Source of the DNA: Gammaproteobacteria bacterium
Lineage (GTDB): Bacteria > Pseudomonadota > Gammaproteobacteria > Steroidobacterales > GCA-2729495
DNA length: 64,000 nt
NCBI GenBank assembly: GCA_016874095.1
Contig: VGVH01000008.1
Span: forward strand, 1 to 64,000
Direction: 5' to 3'
The notes under the pieces were generated by a model. It had not been told where the DNA came from. It searched no databases and worked only from the letters and a program-made list of their open reading frames with translations. Position numbers and translations under genes: made by a program. Below, piece by piece: positions 16,439 through 25,205 of this stretch. Position 1 is the stretch's first letter. Each line of letters opens with the position of its first letter.

Positions 16439-17821
16439 TCAGCAGCCGATGACCCGACCCGGGTTCATGATGCCCCGCGGATCGAGCGAGCGCTTCAGCG
16501 TCCGCATCAGTTCGACCTCGGTCGGCGAACGGACCAGGCCGAGATAGGCTGCTTTCTCGGTGCCGATACCGTGCTCGGCCGACACTGAGCCGCCAATGCC
16601 AGCGAGCGGCTCGTAGACGATGCGCTCCACGGCAGCACGGGCAGCTGCCGATTCGTCCTGCACGCTGATCCAGAGGTGCAGGTTGCAGTCGCCCATATGC
16701 CCCCAGACCACGCAGGCCGCGTCCTGCCAGCGGGCTGCCAGCGCGCTGCGTACTCCCGCCACGTAGTTTTCCATCGCGGCAATCGGCAGGGCGACGTCGA
16801 ACATGAACACCGGGCCGATGCGCAGCACCTGCTCGACGTCGTCACGCAGGGCCCAGAGCCCGGCGACCTGAGCCTTCGATTTCGCGACGGCGGCATCCGC
16901 AACGATGCCTTCCTCGACGAGTTGCCCGAGTACGGCCAGGAAACGCTCGTGATCGCCGGACTCGTCGCCGCCGAGTGACTCGACCAGGCAGTAATAGGCG
17001 TGCTGCGACGCGAGCGGTGGACGGTTTCTGGCCGGCGGCGTGGTCACCAGCGCATAGAACTCCGGCCACATGACCTCGAACGCGCTGAGCGTGCCCCCGA
17101 GCCTCCGGTCGAGCGCCTTCAGCAGCACCGGCAGGCGATCGAAACTCCCGATGCCGAGGAAGGCGACGTTCTGGCTCACGGGGTCCTCGCGCAGCCGCAG
17201 CACGGCCCGCGTTACGACGCCCAGAGTCCCTTCACTGCCGATGAACAGTTGCTTGAGGTCGTAGCCGGCGTTGTTCTTGATGAGCCGGTTCAGAGACGAG
17301 AGGATGGTCCCATCGGCCAGGACCACTTCGATGCCGAGAACATGGTCTCGCATCATCCCGTAGCGCAGCACGCGGTTGCCTCCCGCGTTCGTCGCGATCG
17401 TTCCACCGATCGTAGCGGTGCCGCGTGCCCCGAGATCGAGCGGAAAATTGAGCCCCGCCGAACGCGCCGCGTCCTGCAGCGCCTGCAGCGTGACTCCCGC
17501 CTGCACGGTCGCTGTCCGGCCCAGCGGGTCCAGCTCCTCGATGGTGCGCAGCCGCTCCAGAGACAGGAGGATCTGGGAAGATCCGGCCGTTGCGCCCTCG
17601 ACCAATCCCGTTCCGCCGCCATGCGGAACGACCTCCTGGCCCGCCTCGTGGCAAAGGCGCAGCACGGCGGCAACGGCTGCCGCCGAACCCGGCCGCGCGA
17701 TGGCCAATGCGCGGCAGGGATGCGGCGAGCTCCAGGTCTCCGCGCGCGCCGTCACCTCGTCGCCCGTGAGGAGTCCTCCGGCTCCCAGTTCCGCGGCGAG
17801 ACGGTCCAGGAGCACGCTCAC
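16439..17821 (-). CDS. FAD-linked oxidase (GlcD/D-lactate dehydrogenase type)
   Basis: The 460-residue protein has an N-terminal FAD-binding PCMH domain (P-H-G-G-G-T-G-L-V-E-G near residue 67, G-T-A-T-I-G-G-T-I-A-T-N-A-G-G) and the C-terminal FAD-oxidase domain with the signature S-A-E-H-G-I-G-T-E-K and a final D-P-R-G-I-M-N-P-G-R. It oxidises a 2-hydroxy acid (glycolate or D-lactate type) or a related alcohol such as a hydroxylated aromatic acid. No GlcE/GlcF partners are present, so it is probably a stand-alone D-2-hydroxyacid dehydrogenase. It lies 31 bases downstream of the cupin gene on the same strand. Confidence 0.9.
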   Translation of the reverse strand: MSVLLDRLAAELGAGGLLTGDEVTARAETWSSPHPCRALAIARPGSAAAVAAVLRLCHEAGQEVVPHGGGTGLVEGATAGSSQILLSLERLRTIEELDPLGRTATVQAGVTLQALQDAARSAGLNFPLDLGARGTATIGGTIATNAGGNRVLRYGMMRDHVLGIEVVLADGTILSSLNRLIKNNAGYDLKQLFIGSEGTLGVVTRAVLRLREDPVSQNVAFLGIGSFDRLPVLLKALDRRLGGTLSAFEVMWPEFYALVTTPPARNRPPLASQHAYYCLVESLGGDESGDHERFLAVLGQLVEEGIVADAAVAKSKAQVAGLWALRDDVEQVLRIGPVFMFDVALPIAAMENYVAGVRSALAARWQDAACVVWGHMGDCNLHLWISVQDESAAARAAVERIVYEPLAGIGGSVSAEHGIGTEKAAYLGLVRSPTEVELMRTLKRSLDPRGIMNPGRVIGC

Positions 17822-17852
17822 GAACGCTGCCCCGCCCGGGTGGGAGAACGGC

Positions 17853-18329
17853 TCAACCGGCGCCGGTCTGCTGCAGCCAGAGCGCCTGGGCCTCCTGCCA
17901 GGTCACGAGGGCCCGTGTCGTGCCGCTCTCGTCGATGAAATTCAGCGGGCCCAGAAAGGTCATGTAGAACTCGCTGGGCTCTGGAAAGTAGGTACGGTCG
18001 TGCCGCGCATTGCATGCCTCGTAACCATAACTCGGTGCGATCGCCGTCGCACCCCCCTGATTTATCCCGCCGCGCACCTCCATCTTGCCGCGCGTCAGGT
18101 AGTACTCGCCCGGGCCGATGTGGACGTGCCGGGCAAAGGAGGAGCCCTTCGGGCAGTCGAAAATCCCGGTCCACGCGCCCATTTCGGGCGCAACATGCAG
18201 CAGTTTCCAGCGTATCCCGCCCTCCGACAGCGCCCCGGGAAACGGCTGCCACTTCACGGCGTCGATCTGTACGTATTCGCCAACGAGCGGCGAGTGGCTG
18301 GTGTAGTTGTCGAGTTGCTTAGCGGCCAT
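17853..18329 (-). CDS. cupin-domain protein (ChrR/dihydroxyacetophenone dioxygenase-like)
   Basis: The 158-residue protein opens M-A-A-K-Q-L-D-N-Y and has a cupin motif with F-A-R-H-V-H-I-G-P-G-E-Y-Y-L-T-R-G-K-M-E (two His and a Glu as candidate metal ligands) preceded by G-A-W-T-G-I-F. The G-x-W-T-x-I/L segment before the metal motif recalls cupins of the ChrR and 2,4'-dihydroxyacetophenone dioxygenase type. ATG 18329 is supported by AGGGAGAGG just upstream. A longer frame to 18476 is basic and low-complexity and is rejected. With the FAD-linked oxidase it forms a two-gene operon divergent from the AraC regulator. Confidence 0.82.
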   Translation of the reverse strand: MAAKQLDNYTSHSPLVGEYVQIDAVKWQPFPGALSEGGIRWKLLHVAPEMGAWTGIFDCPKGSSFARHVHIGPGEYYLTRGKMEVRGGINQGGATAIAPSYGYEACNARHDRTYFPEPSEFYMTFLGPLNFIDESGTTRALVTWQEAQALWLQQTGAG

Positions 18330-18631
18330 GGTCGCCTCTCCCTGTTGACTGGGCGTGAATCGTCCCCTGAGCGGACGTTCTGCGACCGTCGGGGAGTGAC
18401 CAGGGGATGCTGCGCGCCGGGACTCGCCGGAACCTTGCTCGCAACGCAACCCTGACCTGCCACGCAGGCAGGCCACCCGGCTGGTTTGCGTGACCTGCTG
18501 TTGTGGCGAAGCAACGTTTCGCGCCGGTGGGCAAGGTGTCAGGGCTCGTGTACGCTCCAGAGGCGCGGCGCGCGAGCCTGAACCGGCCCGGTGGTCGGCA
18601 TGCGGGGGCTCCAGGGCGCGGAAGGTGGCAG
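18330..18631. promoter_or_regulatory. control region between cupin operon and AraC gene
   Basis: This 302-bp gap separates the divergent cupin/oxidase operon from the AraC-type regulator gene, the usual place for its operators. TCCCCTG at 18363-18369 and CAGGGGA at 18401-18407 form a seven-base inverted repeat 31 bases apart. I see no convincing sigma-70 hexamers. The right end (from 18503) is open in the regulator's frame and could be coding if translation starts early. Confidence 0.45.
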
Positions 18632-19636
18632 GTGGCGGGTTTGCATCGCAGTTGGTCTACCGATGCCTTCGAGGTGCAGCAACGCCACGAGGCTTGGGAC
18701 CAGGCGCTGTGCAGCCTTTATGGCCGATGGACGAGCGCGCGCCCGGCGTGCAGCGGCTTTTCGGCCCGCGTGGAGTACCACACGCTGCAGAACTTCAGTG
18801 TGGTGGAGTGCATCTGTGATCCCTGCGCTGCTACCCGTGGCCGAATCGAATTGCAGGCCGACGATCGCGACTTCATTGCGCTTCAGTTAGTGCTGGCGGG
18901 CGCGGAACAGATTCGCTTCGATAGAGAACAGTACGAGCTCGTTCCGGGCGACATCTTCATCTGGGACAGCACACGGCCGATGGATTTCCGGGTAACCGCA
19001 CGGCTGCACAAGATTTCCGTACTGCTGCCTTTGTCCCGGTTCCAGGCCTGGCTCCCGCAAGACTGGCAGGACATCGATCGACTGCTGCGGCCACGCACGG
19101 GAGCGGCAGCATTGCTGGCATCGTACATCGAATCGTTGTCACCGCGGACACGGCCCGACAGCCTCAAACACTGCGATGCGCTGGTCGAGACCACGATCGG
19201 TCTTCTGATCAACTCGCTCGATGTGGATGCGCCGACTGCCCCGGAATCGCAACGCGACATGCACCTCGGGAGCGTTCGGCACTATATCGCCCAGCACTTG
19301 ACCGACGCCGACCTGTCACCGGCGCGCATCGCGCTGGCCAGCCGCATTTCCGTGCGTTACCTGCACTGGCTCTTCGAGGGGACGGGTTCCAGCGTCAGCC
19401 AGTACATCATCCGGGAACGGTTGCAACGTTGCCGGCGGGACCTGGAGAACCCGGCGATTCCCGCACGCAAGCTGATCGATGTCGCCGTCGCCGCCGGATT
19501 CAACGACGTGACGCACTTCAGCCGGCGCTTCAAACAGGAATTCGGCCTGTCGCCCAGGGATTTTCGCCAGCAGGCAGCGGCGGCCCGACGCGATGGTCCA
19601 GGTGTGCGGCACTTGCCCGGACAACAGCCGATCTAG
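18632..19636 (+). CDS. AraC/XylS-family transcriptional regulator
   Basis: The 334-residue protein has an N-terminal effector domain of the AraC-binding-like type (S-T-D-A-F...W-D-Q-A-L-C-S-L-Y-G-R near the start; G-D-I-F-I-W-D-S-T-R-P segment) and a C-terminal double helix-turn-helix domain. The second helix-turn-helix ends in the signature D-V-A-V-A-A-G-F-N-D-V-T-H-F-S-R-R-F-K, then F-G-L-S-P-R-D-F-R. I chose GTG 18632 (GGAAGG upstream); GTG 18503 would add 43 basic, low-complexity residues. It probably controls the adjacent cupin/oxidase operon and module 2 in response to a pathway intermediate. Confidence 0.88.
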   Translation: MAGLHRSWSTDAFEVQQRHEAWDQALCSLYGRWTSARPACSGFSARVEYHTLQNFSVVECICDPCAATRGRIELQADDRDFIALQLVLAGAEQIRFDREQYELVPGDIFIWDSTRPMDFRVTARLHKISVLLPLSRFQAWLPQDWQDIDRLLRPRTGAAALLASYIESLSPRTRPDSLKHCDALVETTIGLLINSLDVDAPTAPESQRDMHLGSVRHYIAQHLTDADLSPARIALASRISVRYLHWLFEGTGSSVSQYIIRERLQRCRRDLENPAIPARKLIDVAVAAGFNDVTHFSRRFKQEFGLSPRDFRQQAAAARRDGPGVRHLPGQQPI

Positions 19637-19682
19637 AGAACATCAACCTGGACCAAAAATCCCGGGTCACGTCACTCGGCGC

Positions 19683-21017
19683 CTAGTCCGCTTTTGTCCA
19701 GGTCACGCGCGCGAGGCTCTCGCGATACGGGCCGAGGCTGCGGGCAATCAACCACGAGCCGATCATGCCCATGACGAAGGTCACCAGTGCCATCGAGTAG
19801 TGCACCTTGAGCCGATCCTCGAACACGTAGTCCGTGACCCAGCCCATGACGACGGGTCCGAATCCGGCGCCCGCGATGCCCACGACGAGGATGTACAGCG
19901 AGGTAACGAAGCCGCGCAACTGGTTGGGCGTGATTTCCGCGACCGCAGCCAGCGCCTGCGCCGGCGGGAAATTGGTGAACACCCCGGCGACGGCGTAGCC
20001 CAAGATCACGAGCTCGGGCGAGGGCAGGAGCGGCGCGATCGTCGTGCCGAGCGTGAGTCCTATGCCGCCGACCAGCACCGTGCGCATGGTGCCGTCCGCG
20101 TGGCCGCGCGCCTTGAACCAGTTGGCGACGTAACCGCTCGCAATGGCGGACACGATGCCGGCCGTGCCGCCGGCGATGCCGTACCAGATGCTGAAGTCCT
20201 TGATCGTCCATCCGTGCACCCGGACGAACAGCGTCGGCAGCCAGTTCACCCAGCCATAGACCGCCAGCACGATCAACGCGACGCCGAAGTGGTGGCAGAG
20301 CAGTGTGCTGCGGTTCTGCCGGATGAAGGCCTTCGCCTCGGCCCAGTTGCCCTGTTGCGCGGCCGCGAGATCGCGGCGCGCCGGTTCCCGCACCGTGAGG
20401 GCAATCATCAGCGCGGGCACCAGCCCGGCCAGGCCGATGATGATGAACACCGCCTGCCACGCCGGGATCAGGCCGAGGCCCGGCATGTCGAAACTGTTGC
20501 CACCGGTGGGTCCGCCGATGAAGCCGATCACCAGGCCGCCGCCCAGGTAGGTGACGCCGGTGCCGAGCGCCGTGGCCATCGTGTAGATGCCGAAGGCCTT
20601 GGGCCTGTCCTTCGGGGGGAAGTAGTCGCCGATGAGCGAGGTCGCGCAGGGGTTCAGCGTCGCTTCACCGACGCCGACGCCGGCGCGCATCGCAAACAGT
20701 CCGGTGAAACTCCGCACGAGTCCGGCGCCAGCCGTCATCAGGCTCCAGACCGCCGTGCCCGCCGCCAGCAGCCACTTGCGGTTGCCGCGATCGGCGAGCC
20801 AGCCGAGCGGCAGGCCGAACAGCGTGTAGAACAGCGCGAACGCCAGCCCCTGGATGAACCCCATCTGCGAGTCGCTCAAGCCGATGTCGGCCTGGATTGC
20901 GGGCGTCAGCAGCCCGACGATGATCCGGTCCATGAAGCCGAAGAGATAGGCGAAGCAGATCACCCCGAGGCAATACCAGGCGTAGGCAGGGCGCGGATAG
21001 GCCGGTTCGGGGGTCAT
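19683..21017 (-). CDS. MFS transporter, spinster-like (module 2)
   Basis: A 444-residue protein with about 12 membrane segments. It has the MFS motif G-W-L-A-D-R-G-N-R-K-W and the spinster-type R-A-G-V-G-V-G-E-A-T-L-N-P-C-A-T-S, very like the protein at 13773. ATG 21017 is preferred to 21056 because GAAAGG lies seven bases upstream. It stands 58 bases after the exported hydrolase gene, so it could be the last gene of the minus-strand envelope operon, or it could serve module 2. Substrate unknown; an organic anion or lipid-like compound is expected for this branch. Confidence 0.9.
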   Translation of the reverse strand: MTPEPAYPRPAYAWYCLGVICFAYLFGFMDRIIVGLLTPAIQADIGLSDSQMGFIQGLAFALFYTLFGLPLGWLADRGNRKWLLAAGTAVWSLMTAGAGLVRSFTGLFAMRAGVGVGEATLNPCATSLIGDYFPPKDRPKAFGIYTMATALGTGVTYLGGGLVIGFIGGPTGGNSFDMPGLGLIPAWQAVFIIIGLAGLVPALMIALTVREPARRDLAAAQQGNWAEAKAFIRQNRSTLLCHHFGVALIVLAVYGWVNWLPTLFVRVHGWTIKDFSIWYGIAGGTAGIVSAIASGYVANWFKARGHADGTMRTVLVGGIGLTLGTTIAPLLPSPELVILGYAVAGVFTNFPPAQALAAVAEITPNQLRGFVTSLYILVVGIAGAGFGPVVMGWVTDYVFEDRLKVHYSMALVTFVMGMIGSWLIARSLGPYRESLARVTWTKAD

Positions 21018-21075
21018 CGGGTGCCTTTCAGGTCCGGAGGGCGGCAGCAGCGGCAAGCGTACTGGATCGGTGAGG

Positions 21076-22650
21076 TCAGTCGCCAGACGCGGTGGCGAAA
21101 TCGATCAGCACGCGATTGAAGGCCTGTGGGTATTCGATGAACGACAGGTGTCCTGCGCGCGCGAAGACATGCAGTTGGGCATCCGGGCTCGACTGTCCGA
21201 CCAGGCGGAACAGTTCGAGACCCGATGCCAGCGAGCCCTCCGGATCGTTGGCGCCCCAGACGACCAGCACGGGCACCTTCAGCCGGCCTGCTTCGAGATC
21301 CGCGAGCAGCTCCTGCTTGAGCCGGCGAAAGCTCGGGTGTGCCGGGCTCATGCCGCTTTTGGCGAACCACGCCTGACCCGCGGCGTACTTGGGCTGCCGG
21401 GTCATGGCGACAAGCCGTTCGACGCGCTGGTCCGTCAGGTTGTTGCCGGTGTATGAAAACAGCGCCATGCCGCGTCGCGCGCTCTCGAGAGTTTCGCCGG
21501 CCGGCGGGTGCAGCTCGCCGCTCAGGTAGAGATAGAAACGGATGGCGGCTCCGGCGTCCCGCGACGGCGACACCATGGTGCCGTCGACGAGGGTGAGCGA
21601 GGCGATGCGCTCCGGTTGATCCAGCGCGAGGCGCGTGACGGGCCAGCTGCCCTGCGAGTGGCCGACGAGGTGCACGCGCCCAGGCGCCTTCAGTCGCAGG
21701 AATTCCCCGAGATGGGCAACGACGCGCGGGTAGTAGTCGCGATAGTCGTCGAGGTCCGCCGGATGGTCCGTGTAGCCCTGCCCGAGGCGATCGAGCGCCA
21801 GCACCCGGAAATGCCGCGACAGGGCGCGGAAGTTCTGCTGCCAGTCCCACGCCGTGCCATCCATCGAGGAGGGCTGGCCGCCGTGCACGAGCACCATCGG
21901 CGGACCGCTGCCGGCCTCGAAATAGCGCGTGCGCACGCCGAGCACATCGATGTGGCGGGCGTCAGCTTCCCGCATGTCGTCGAGCCACTGCGGCCGGGGC
22001 GGCCTTGCCCAGGCGATGGCCTCGCGCCGGATGCCATCGCGCCCCGCGACGGGCACGACAATCTTCGCCGCGCCCGGTCGTTCATCGAGGGCGGAGACCG
22101 CGACCTCAAGGGAATGGCGGGAGCAGCGCGGCGCAGGCACCCGACCCGGTGCCAGCTGCATGCCGTCGCCCGCCGGAAAACCCAACGCCCCGGCACAGTC
22201 GTCGCCCAGCTCGAGACCGGGCGGCGTGTGCAGCTTCAATATCAGTCCGCCACGTCGCTGCCGCAGTTCGGCCGCCGGCAACAGCACGCGGTCGGGAACC
22301 TCGATCGATACCGGATCGCAGGCCGGCGCGGCCGCGTCTGCGCTCAGCGTCAGTGCGCCGGAGACGGCGTCGCTGCCCGCCTCGAGCACGATGTGCGCGC
22401 CCGCCCGTCGATCGCCGACGCCACATTGGCGCAGTGGCTCGAGATAACGAACGGTCACGCCCACGGGCGCGGCAGTGCGGTAGGTTGCGGCCGCTGCCGC
22501 TCCGCACAGGACGAGCCGCTGCGTCTCGCCGCGATCGATCACGATGCGCGCAGGTTCGCAGGGGGCCGCTAGGGCGCCGCCCGCGGCGAGGCACGCGATC
22601 AGCGCGAGCTCAGCCGTCGCGGCGCTGCATCTGCCGGTGCACGAACGCAT
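21076..22650 (-). CDS. exported alpha/beta hydrolase with large N-terminal extension
   Basis: The 524-residue protein has an N-terminal leader (hydrophobic run A-L-I-A-C-L-A-A-G-G-A-L-A-A). About 215 beta-rich residues with several cysteines follow, which I do not recognise, then an alpha/beta hydrolase domain. Hydrolase landmarks are the oxyanion strand V-L-V-H-G-G at 253-258, nucleophile Ser332 in G-H-S-Q-G, the acid in W-G-A-N-D and the histidine in A-G-H-L-S-F. The hydrolase half resembles MhpC/BphD-type C-C bond hydrolases and esterases. ATG 22650 lies 41 bases inside the upstream DedA gene; no other start gives the leader. A periplasmic esterase is the best guess. Confidence 0.8.
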   Translation of the reverse strand: MRSCTGRCSAATAELALIACLAAGGALAAPCEPARIVIDRGETQRLVLCGAAAAATYRTAAPVGVTVRYLEPLRQCGVGDRRAGAHIVLEAGSDAVSGALTLSADAAAPACDPVSIEVPDRVLLPAAELRQRRGGLILKLHTPPGLELGDDCAGALGFPAGDGMQLAPGRVPAPRCSRHSLEVAVSALDERPGAAKIVVPVAGRDGIRREAIAWARPPRPQWLDDMREADARHIDVLGVRTRYFEAGSGPPMVLVHGGQPSSMDGTAWDWQQNFRALSRHFRVLALDRLGQGYTDHPADLDDYRDYYPRVVAHLGEFLRLKAPGRVHLVGHSQGSWPVTRLALDQPERIASLTLVDGTMVSPSRDAGAAIRFYLYLSGELHPPAGETLESARRGMALFSYTGNNLTDQRVERLVAMTRQPKYAAGQAWFAKSGMSPAHPSFRRLKQELLADLEAGRLKVPVLVVWGANDPEGSLASGLELFRLVGQSSPDAQLHVFARAGHLSFIEYPQAFNRVLIDFATASGD

Positions 22651-23248
22651 AGTAGATGCCGCCGAGGAAGAGCAGGAATCCGCCGCCCCACAGTGAGATA
22701 CGCCCCAGGTCGCCCTGGAGCAGGGCCTCGTCCTGCCCGGCGGTGACGCCAAGCCAGACGAGCACCGCGCACCAGATGGCGGAGCCGAGCAGGGTGGCGG
22801 CGGAGTAGTACCAGTAATTCATGCGCACGACGCCGGCCGGTATGCCGATCAGGTGGCGCACCACCGGCAGCAGGCGCGAGATGAAGATGCCGACTTCGCC
22901 GTAGTGGTTGGCCCAGGCTTCGGCACCGGCGATCTGCTCCGGCGTGATGAGCACCCAGCGTCCGTAGCGCATGAGCAGCGGCCGTCCGATCCAGCGCGCC
23001 CCCCAGTACATGAACGTCGCACCGACCCAGGAGCCGATCGTCCCGGCGATGATGATGCCCGTGAAGGTCATGCCGCCGCGGGTGTTGGCCAGGTGCGCCG
23101 CGGGCGGAATAACGACCTCGCTGGGCAGCGGGATGATCGAGCTTTCCATCGCCATCAGCAGGGCGATCAGCAGGTAGCCGCCTTCCTCGAGGCTTGCCAT
23201 GTACCAGTCGATGAACGGCTGGAACAGGTCGTGGATCAATTCGCGCAT
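22610..23248 (-). CDS. DedA-family membrane protein
   Basis: The 212-residue protein has the DedA/VTT-domain signatures: an early acidic re-entrant segment M-E35-S-S-I-I-P-L-P-S-E and F-I-S-R-L-L-P-V-V-R-H-L-I-G-I-P-A-G further on, with four to six hydrophobic segments. DedA proteins sit in the inner membrane and are linked to lipid-carrier or phospholipid translocation and to proton-dependent drug and pH tolerance. It starts 4 bases after the SIMPL gene and overlaps the hydrolase gene, so it belongs to the coupled operon. Confidence 0.92.
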   Translation of the reverse strand: MRELIHDLFQPFIDWYMASLEEGGYLLIALLMAMESSIIPLPSEVVIPPAAHLANTRGGMTFTGIIIAGTIGSWVGATFMYWGARWIGRPLLMRYGRWVLITPEQIAGAEAWANHYGEVGIFISRLLPVVRHLIGIPAGVVRMNYWYYSAATLLGSAIWCAVLVWLGVTAGQDEALLQGDLGRISLWGGGFLLFLGGIYYAFVHRQMQRRDG

Positions 23249-23252
23249 GTGG

Positions 23253-23987
23253 TCAGTTCTCGAGGCTGTACTCGACCGTGGTGACGACCCGCACGGTCTT
23301 GGCGATCTGGCTCTGCTCGCTCATGCCTGGCGCCGGATCGCGCGGCAGGATCTCGAACACGCCCTGGTTCGCGCGGCGGATGGCGCCCAGCCGGCTCTTC
23401 GAGTCCTTGGCGAACTGCTCGGCCGATTCGCGGGCCCGCGCGGTGGCGTCGGCGATCATCTCCGGCTTGAGCCGGTTCAGGCCGGTGAACACGTAGGTCG
23501 GGCCGCTGGCGCCGTATTCGCCGCCGGAGGAGAGGATGACGCCCGCGGCGACGAGCTCGCCCACCTTCTCCGACGCAGCCTGCACTTTCGCCGGTTCCGT
23601 CGAGCGGACCACGAGGGTCTGGCTGATGACGAAGCGTGTGGCTGCCTGCGCGCCGCCGTACTGGTTGGTCTGCGCGTCGCTGACCGAAAAGGACTGCAGC
23701 GTCGTCGCCTGCGGATCGAGTCCGTGGCGGGTGAGAAAGGCAGTGATGGCGGCGAGGCTCGATTCGAGCTGCGCCTGCGCGCGGCCGAGATCGTTGTTCG
23801 CGGCGCTGATCCGCAGCGGCCACACCGCCAGGTCGGCGACGGCCTCGCGCTCGGCGATGCCCTTGACGGTGACGGCGCGATCGGCCGTGCGCGCCTTCAC
23901 CAGGCCCTGGCCGATCAGCGCCCCGGTCGTGGCCAGTCCGAGGGCGAGTATCAGTGCCGGGATGGCAGCGGTGGTCTTGTCCGACAT
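23253..23987 (-). CDS. SIMPL-domain (DUF541) envelope protein
   Basis: A 244-residue protein with an N-terminal hydrophobic anchor or uncleaved leader (A-A-I-P-A-L-I-L-A-L-G-L-A) and a SIMPL/DUF541 domain: V-T-V-K-G-I-A-E-R-E-A-V-A-D at the start, Y-V-F-T-G-L-N midway and V-E-Y-S-L near the end. Related proteins (for example YggE) are periplasmic and associated with oxidative stress, but no enzyme activity is established. It lies 3 bases after the lipoprotein gene and 4 before the DedA gene. Confidence 0.88.
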   Translation of the reverse strand: MSDKTTAAIPALILALGLATTGALIGQGLVKARTADRAVTVKGIAEREAVADLAVWPLRISAANNDLGRAQAQLESSLAAITAFLTRHGLDPQATTLQSFSVSDAQTNQYGGAQAATRFVISQTLVVRSTEPAKVQAASEKVGELVAAGVILSSGGEYGASGPTYVFTGLNRLKPEMIADATARARESAEQFAKDSKSRLGAIRRANQGVFEILPRDPAPGMSEQSQIAKTVRVVTTVEYSLEN

Positions 23988-23990
23988 GGT

Positions 23991-24929
23991 CTAGTTCCTC
24001 GTCATCGCGCGTGGCGTCACCCGCAACAATGTCCGGTCGCGGTCGGCGCTCAAGTACAGCGTGCCGTCAGGCCCGGTGGCCAGATCGGAAATCGAGTAGG
24101 GGTCGCCCGGCCCGCCCGGCGATTCGAGTCCGATCGGCAGGTTGTCGGCCAGCACCTGGATGCGCCCGTTGCGCGGGTCCACCGCAACGATGCGGCGGGC
24201 GCCGGTTTCCGCCACCGCGATGCGGCCGTCGGGAAGGAGCGCAATGCCCTCCGGCCGGTCGAGGCCGCTGGCAACGCTGCGGCGCTCGTAGCGGTCGAGG
24301 CGGAACTCGCTGACCCGCCCGGCGTTGACCTCGGAGACGTAGCCGCGCGTGGCATCGACGATGACGAGATCGACTGGCCCTTCGAGCCCGTCGACGACGA
24401 GGCGGAGGCGGGAGTCGGCGTTCGGGCCGGCGCGCAGCACGCGACCGTTGCCGAACTCGGCGAGCAGGACGTAGCCGCCGGGCATCAACCGCAGCCCGAG
24501 GGGGAGGTTGAGCCCGGAGACGTTGAAGGTCACGACGCCATCGGCATTGATGGCACGGACGGAGCCGGACAGGCTGCTGGTGAAGGCGAGACCGCTGCTG
24601 GTCGCGTCCACCATCGTCGGTGCGATGGAATCCCCGTGCGTGGGCAGCGGCTCGGTGGCGCCGCTGGCCGCATCGACGGTCACGACGCAGCTGCGGTTGG
24701 CGACCAGGACGACCTCCCGGCCCTCGCTGCGCACGACGGCGATGCCGCCGGGGACCAGCGCCGGAGCGTCCGGCGGCTCGGCCGTGCCGGTCGCCGGCGT
24801 CGTGCAGCTGGTGGGCAGCGCTGCCAGCACGGGATCGGCCTGGTAGGGCGCGAGCTCCACCGAGCTGCATCCGGCCAGCACACCGACGCTCAACCAGGCT
24901 ACGGCTGCTGCTGTCCGACCAGGCGTCAT
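23991..24929 (-). CDS. beta-propeller (NHL/SMP-30-like) lipoprotein
   Basis: The 312-residue protein has a lipoprotein signal ending L-A-G-C21. About five blade-like repeats follow, such as G-L-R-L-M-P-G-G-Y-V-L-L-A-E-F-G-N-G-R-V and G-I-A-L-L-P-D-G-R-I-A-V-A-E-T-G, typical of NHL/SMP-30-type propellers. It is probably anchored in the outer membrane or periplasm and may bind or hydrolyse a small ligand; no catalytic metal site is obvious. ATG 24929 overlaps the upstream stop in ATGA. The same frame is open much further upstream (to 25802), but that part is antisense to or overlaps other genes and is not coding. Confidence 0.85.
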   Translation of the reverse strand: MTPGRTAAAVAWLSVGVLAGCSSVELAPYQADPVLAALPTSCTTPATGTAEPPDAPALVPGGIAVVRSEGREVVLVANRSCVVTVDAASGATEPLPTHGDSIAPTMVDATSSGLAFTSSLSGSVRAINADGVVTFNVSGLNLPLGLRLMPGGYVLLAEFGNGRVLRAGPNADSRLRLVVDGLEGPVDLVIVDATRGYVSEVNAGRVSEFRLDRYERRSVASGLDRPEGIALLPDGRIAVAETGARRIVAVDPRNGRIQVLADNLPIGLESPGGPGDPYSISDLATGPDGTLYLSADRDRTLLRVTPRAMTRN

Positions 24930-25205
24930 GTTCGATCCCCCGCAGGTGGCAGCCGGCTGGGTTCGTCGGCCCGGCGAGATTCTACGCGCTGGCGGGCGCG
25001 CCGTAACGCGATGCCGAGGAGCAGCACCATCGCGGCCGGTCCGAGCGTACCGCCGCCAACGCCGCCGGCGACCGGCACGGCCGAGCCGGCTGGGCGCAGC
25101 GCGGTCCGCCAGGACGGGCTCCGCATGCAGGAGTCGCGGCGGGGCTGCCGCCACGGCGCAGGGCAGCGCAGCCAGGGCCAGGGCAAGAACGAGTGCGCGC
25201 GACAT
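24926..25205 (-). pseudogene. mini exported protein with sorting-type C-terminus, frameshifted
   Basis: ATG 25205 overlaps the metallo-hydrolase stop as TGATG and starts a clean signal peptide (M-S-R-A-L-V-L-A-L-A then A-A-L-P-C-A-V-A-A-A). The TGA at 24928-24926 overlaps the lipoprotein ATG, but it is in the +1 frame. That frame encodes V-P-V-A-G-G-V-G-G-G-T-L-G-P-A-A, a hydrophobic stretch, then R-R-A-R, like GlyGly-CTERM sorting tails. The 280-bp length is one base too many for a single frame. Dropping one G of the GGG at 25092-25094 would give a continuous 92-residue protein joining both halves. So the gene is either recently broken, programmed to shift, or carries a one-base sequencing error. 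A 25-residue hydrophilic tail after the membrane segment is unusual for a sorting signal. Confidence 0.6.
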
